Assembly: GCA_025403435.1 (NCBI GenBank)
Contig: CM046345.1
Location: 10,296,235-10,360,234 of the forward strand
Direction: 5' to 3'
From: Artocarpus heterophyllus
Taxonomy: Eukaryota > Streptophyta > Magnoliopsida > Rosales > Moraceae
DNA: 64,000 nucleotides
Shown: positions 60,088-64,000 of the stretch, one piece after another
How positions within the stretch are numbered: the stretch's first letter is position 1
How the letters are laid out: every line of letters starts with the position of its first letter
Position numbers and translations under genes: made by a program
The notes under the pieces: model-generated
What the model was told of the DNA's origin: nothing
The model's database searches: none
Seen by the model: only the letters and a program-made list of their open reading frames with translations

Positions 60088-60630
60088 TACAATGAGTAGA
60101 TTAAGCGGGCCGTCGCCAAAGGAGGAAAGTACAAAGTGCACCCCGACCATCATGATCAGTTTTCAGTGGCAAGCAATAAATCTTTTCAGTATTTTTTTAT
60201 TTTAGCATATTCTATAGTGTTTTTTTCTCTCCTCTGTTACTTCTGTGTCCATGCTCAAACATTATCTCTCATATGTTATGGTTCCTTTGGGAGATAAGTG
60301 CTATGGCAGTGGAATATCAGTCAGGAAGGTAGATATCATGGCTATGGTCATAAACATTAAATAACTAATGTGTCCACTGAAGGTCAAGGGAAAAAAATAC
60401 TTATAACATATGAAAGATAATGCTATACATATATCATCATGAAAATATTGGTCACAACCATAAGATTTAAATCAAATGGCACATACAATGTCAGATAAGA
60501 TACAGTGAGTGAATTTGTCAGGTAGCATAATTATATTTATAGCTCCTTCATAAAAGTAATACTAATGGTCCTGTAGATGGGGAGCCCCCATAATAGAATT
60601 TCTCAAGAAAATTGAAATCTTGGCGTCATC

Positions 60631-60639
60631 TATATATAG
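60631..60639 (+). promoter_or_regulatory. TATA box of the NPF pseudogene
   Basis: TATATATAG lies 66-74 bp upstream of the old start codon at 60705, the same spacing as at the intact gene. The promoter core has outlived the coding sequence. Confidence 0.5.
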
Positions 60640-60704
60640 CATAAGACATCAAGCTTGAGAAAGAAACAGACTTCAAACACCTTGAAAAAAACAAACTTCA
60701 AACG

Positions 60705-63175
60705 ATGAATATGGGAGAAACCATGGAGAAGAATAAGAAAGGTGATACAACTGAGGACTGTAAGGTTACATACAAAGGATAGGAAAGCCATGCATTTGTC
60801 TTAGGTGAGTCCGAGGAATTTTGGCTTTCTTTCTTTCCTTTTTTTTTTTTTTTGGGCCCCTTTGATTCTACTAATGTTGCATTGATTTCAGGAAATGAAA
60901 CTTTTGAGAAGCTAGGAACAATTGGCCCCTCGTCAAGCCTCTTGGTCTATCTCGCAACTGTTTTCAACATGAAGAGCATTACAGCTGCAACTCTCATTAC
61001 CATCTTCACTTATGGTACTACTAGCAATCCATATGAAAGTTGCAACCATAATATTATTCTGTGAAATTATCATGTGGATCAAGAGGATTAAGTTGGTTCA
61101 ATTTATAGATTTAATTCTCTTTTTCTTTTTTTCTTTTTTCTTTTTGTTTATCTGCTTTTAAGGGTCTACTTGTAATAGACCTAACAGCATTTATAAAATA
61201 AAATTTAAAAAAAAAAAAAAGCATCCTTCTCATTGTGGCACTGGAGAAAGTCACACATGCAATCGGCCAACAGCAGGGCAAATGGCATTTTTACTAACCA
61301 GTTTCGGACTCTTACTACTTGGAGCAGGCGGGATCCGACCGTGCAACTTGGTGTCCGGAGCTGACCAATTCAACCCCCCCCAAGACAGAATCCGGAAAGA
61401 AGGGAATCAACAGCTTCTTCAATTGGTATTTTTTCACCTTTACTTTTGCCAAGATGGTGTCCACAACGCTCATTGTCTATGTCCAATCAAACATAAGCTG
61501 GTCCTTGGGTTTAAGTATCCCACAAATTCTTATGTTCACATCCACTCTGCTCTTCCTTTTGGGCTCTAAAATGTATGTGAAAGTGAAAGCCACAGGAAGT
61601 CCATTGACCAGTGTGGCACAGGTCAATGTGGCTACTATTAAGAAAAGGAGGTTGAAGCTGCCAGAGCAGCCATTGATCCCTCTCTACAACTATATGCCTC
61701 TTAAATCCGTAAATTCCAATCTTCCTTGCACAGATCAATTCAGGTAAGCCTTGTCCTAAGCAATCTCTATGAACCCATTTTGTGTCTTTAACTTTTCGTC
61801 AGGGAAAATATTTACCTTCATGCCTTGTGTTTTCGGAAAAATCACTTTGATACCCTGTGTTTTTTTTAAGGGTGGTACCACATGCTTTTTAAAATATTAA
61901 TGTAGTACCCTCATGTGTTTTAAGTGTCATTTTAGTACCCTAAAGTTGATCTTTTTAAAAAATATTATAGGCCCTTTTTACCTTTTTTTTCCTTTTATTT
62001 AATTAGTCTAAAGCTAGAGGAAAAAGGACACGAAGATATAAATTTTTAATATTTGGACATATTTTGGTCTTTTTCCCCCTTAAATTTGGACCAGTAAAGT
62101 AAAGAAGTAGAAAATGGTAGAAAAACATTTCATGTCTCAAAAAAAAAAGATTCAGATACTAGAATAATATTTTTTAAAACATCAAGGTACTATTTTAATA
62201 TTATAAAAAAAAGATACTAAAGAGATTTTCTCAAAACACAGAGTGCCAAATTGATATTTTCCCTTTCATTGACTGGTGTATATTATCATCACCAGCTTTC
62301 TCAACAAAGTAGCAATTATGACTCCAGAGGACCCAATAAACTCAGATGGTTCACCATCTAATCCTTGGGGACCATGCAGTGTACAACAAGTGGAAGAAGT
62401 AAAATGCCTGCTGAGAATCATGCCAACATGGCTAGCAGCCGTTGTTTACTACGTTGCCATTGTCCAACAGCCTACTTATGTTGTCTTCCAAGCCCTTAAA
62501 TCCAACAGACGCCTCGGATTAAGCAACTTCCAGATCCCAGCAACATCTTACACCGTCTTCACCATGCTGGGCATGATGATCAGGATTCCCATCTGTGACA
62601 GAATCATTGTTCCTCCACTCCAAAGGCTTAACAGAAAAGAAGGTGGCATAACACTCCTTCAAAGAATAGGCATAGGCATCTTTATCTCCACCCTCACCTC
62701 ACTAGTATCTGTGTTGATTAAATCCCGATGGAGAGAAATCGCTCTAACCAAGCCAACCGTTGGAATCAGTCCAAGAAGAGGTGCCATATCATCCATGTCA
62801 GGCTCATGGTTGATCCCTCAGTTCAAGTTAGCTGGAGTCATCGAGGCGTTTTCTGTGATTGGCCAAGTTGAGTTCTACTCCCTAGAACATGAGAAGCATT
62901 GTTGGTCTTTGTGATTTTGTGGCTTGGCAGGCTCAATTTATTTGCGTACCTTCTTGCTAACAATAGTTCATAGGACTACCAAAGAGTCTACAAAAGGGAA
63001 TTATGTGCTTGAAGATCTTAACAAGGGGAGATTGGATTACTTCTACCATATGGTCGCTGGTTTAGGGGCTGTGGACTAGGTGTACTTTTTATTGTGTGCA
63101 AATTGGAACAGGTACGAAGGTTCAAGAGAAAGTAATATTGAAGTCCAAATGGGTTCTCAGAATCCTGCAGTTTGA
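60705..63175 (+). pseudogene. NPF2-type transporter pseudogene
   Basis: Remains of a four-exon NPF gene like the split gene at 15483-27442. Exon 1 (60705-60804) keeps ATG and MEKNKKGD but has a TAG stop at about 60780 and small indels. Exon 2 (from 60892) keeps [12 protein letters not shown], then loses its second half after about 61010. Exon 3 (about 61240-61743) keeps GAGGIRPCNL but is frameshifted at an eight-C run (61374-61381). Exon 4 (from 62295) keeps FLNKVAIMTPEDPINSDG through GQVEFY, then has a frame change near 62880 with loss of part of helix 10-11, and a TAG at 63077-63079 before the old stop at 63173-63175. Intron borders are mostly kept. No transporter can be made. Confidence 0.92.
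61801..62264. mobile_element. Mutator-like miniature element in intron 3 of the pseudogene
   Basis: AGGGAAAATATTTACC at the left and the reverse complement of the right end, AGGGAAAATATCAATTTGG, begin inverted repeats that continue through TTGTGTTTTCGGAAAAATCACTTTGATACC against CTGTGTTTTGAGAAAATCTCTTTAGTATC. The flanks do not give a clean 9-bp duplication. It occupies most of the 550-bp intron. Confidence 0.6.
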
Positions 63176-63354
63176 CAATAAATAGGCCATAAATTGTATA
63201 TAACAAGGGTTCTAAGAATAAGGCTCCAATGAAATTTTAGCACAGGTCATTGGAATATAATTTCCATTGTCTGTTTGAATATGAATTTGCTCTCCTTTCC
63301 TCTTTTTCATGTCCCTTCTTAGTCTCATTCATGCACCAATTCATATTAGAACAC

Positions 63355-63392
<38 letters not shown>

Positions 63393-64000
63393 CACCACAC
63401 TGGATATTTACTAGGATGGAATTGAAATATAACAGTTTTGTAGAACTTTTTAGGAATAACATAATTATACGCTAATTATTTTGTGGTTATCACATTTTAT
63501 GCTACATAAGTACATAATTGTTAAAACAATGATTTTAAGTTTTGCTATTTGTAAAATATTTAATCTGTTGTCACATTTCAACGTGACTAGTAAATTTTTT
63601 AAAAAAAAAAAAAGACTTGTAAGAACTATTATGCCACATGTGTAAGTTTGTGAAGAAGAATTTCTATTCTAATGCTAAAATCTCGGACTATGCTCGAGTT
63701 CTTGTTAATTAACCAGTTGCAACTACACTTCCAAGGACAGAAACTTGTAAGCATAAAGCTTATGCAGAAGGTCCCGCCAAGAGGGAAAAAGGAAAATTGT
63801 AGAATGATTTATAGATTAAGAAGCTAATTTGCGGTACTCTTTTTAAGGTGTGCTCAGAACAAAAAGCATAGTAGGCGTAAAATTTTAATTGCCTGTTTTA
63901 AGAGGGGCAACAAACAACTAAATGCTCATTACATGTCTTTACTCTCAGCATTAATAGGGTCTGGTCTTTCACAGTAAAGAGTAAGGCCAAGAAAAACAAT
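63176..64000. other. Intergenic DNA with a (GA)n microsatellite
   Basis: A (GA)n run of about 16 units lies at 63358-63389. The rest is AT-rich sequence without a recognisable gene up to the window end. Confidence 0.7.

Overview
The window is nuclear DNA of a flowering plant, probably a eudicot. Genes have introns with GT/AG borders, intergenic DNA is AT-rich, plant-type LTR retrotransposons dominate, and the only recognisable host genes belong to the plant NPF (NRT1/PTR) transporter family. The species cannot be told from the sequence alone. I see no rRNA, tRNA or CRISPR features.

Layout. (1) Positions 1-13486 hold an old, decayed Athila-type Ty3/gypsy element on the minus strand. Its 3' LTR is cut by the window edge, and a 2.36-kb solo LTR of another family sits inside it. 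(2) Positions 15483-27442 hold an NPF2-type gene on the minus strand. Its third exon is split by a young 9.08-kb Tekay-like Ty3 element (17744-26823) with a perfect 5-bp target duplication; without the element the four exons would read in frame for 585 residues. (3) Positions 27443-33412 are gene-poor, with small elements, a decayed CRM-domain gene scrap and one half of a diverged segmental duplication. (4) Positions 33413-49327 are a three-level nest: an LTR (family C) contains a 3.9-kb solo LTR (family B), which contains a young full-length Copia element (36532-46217) with apparently identical LTRs. (5) Positions 49328-53157 hold an inverted-repeat element and duplicated noncoding segments. 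(6) Positions 53158-56480 hold an intact NPF2.8-like gene on the minus strand. (7) Positions 57616-60087 hold inverted-repeat elements. (8) Positions 60705-63175 hold a third NPF2-type locus on the plus strand, a pseudogene with several lesions.

The three NPF loci look like a local NPF2 cluster in which one member is intact, one was broken recently by a retrotransposon, and one decayed earlier. The products would be 12-helix proton-coupled carriers of nitrate or small metabolites in the plasma membrane or tonoplast.

The most unusual signal is in the repeats. LTRs or leaders of unrelated families (Tekay-like Ty3, Copia, Athila) each carry arrays of a 14-bp dyad with 6-bp arms and a 2-bp centre. 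Neighbouring dyads are mostly spaced 21-22 bp apart, two helical turns. The Ty3 and Copia elements share the same core (TTCGGCAGGCCGAA), Athila uses another sequence with the same geometry (AGCGCCGCGGCGCT), and a decayed array lies in LTR family C. In the Copia and Athila LTRs the array lies about 85-120 bp upstream of the TATA box.
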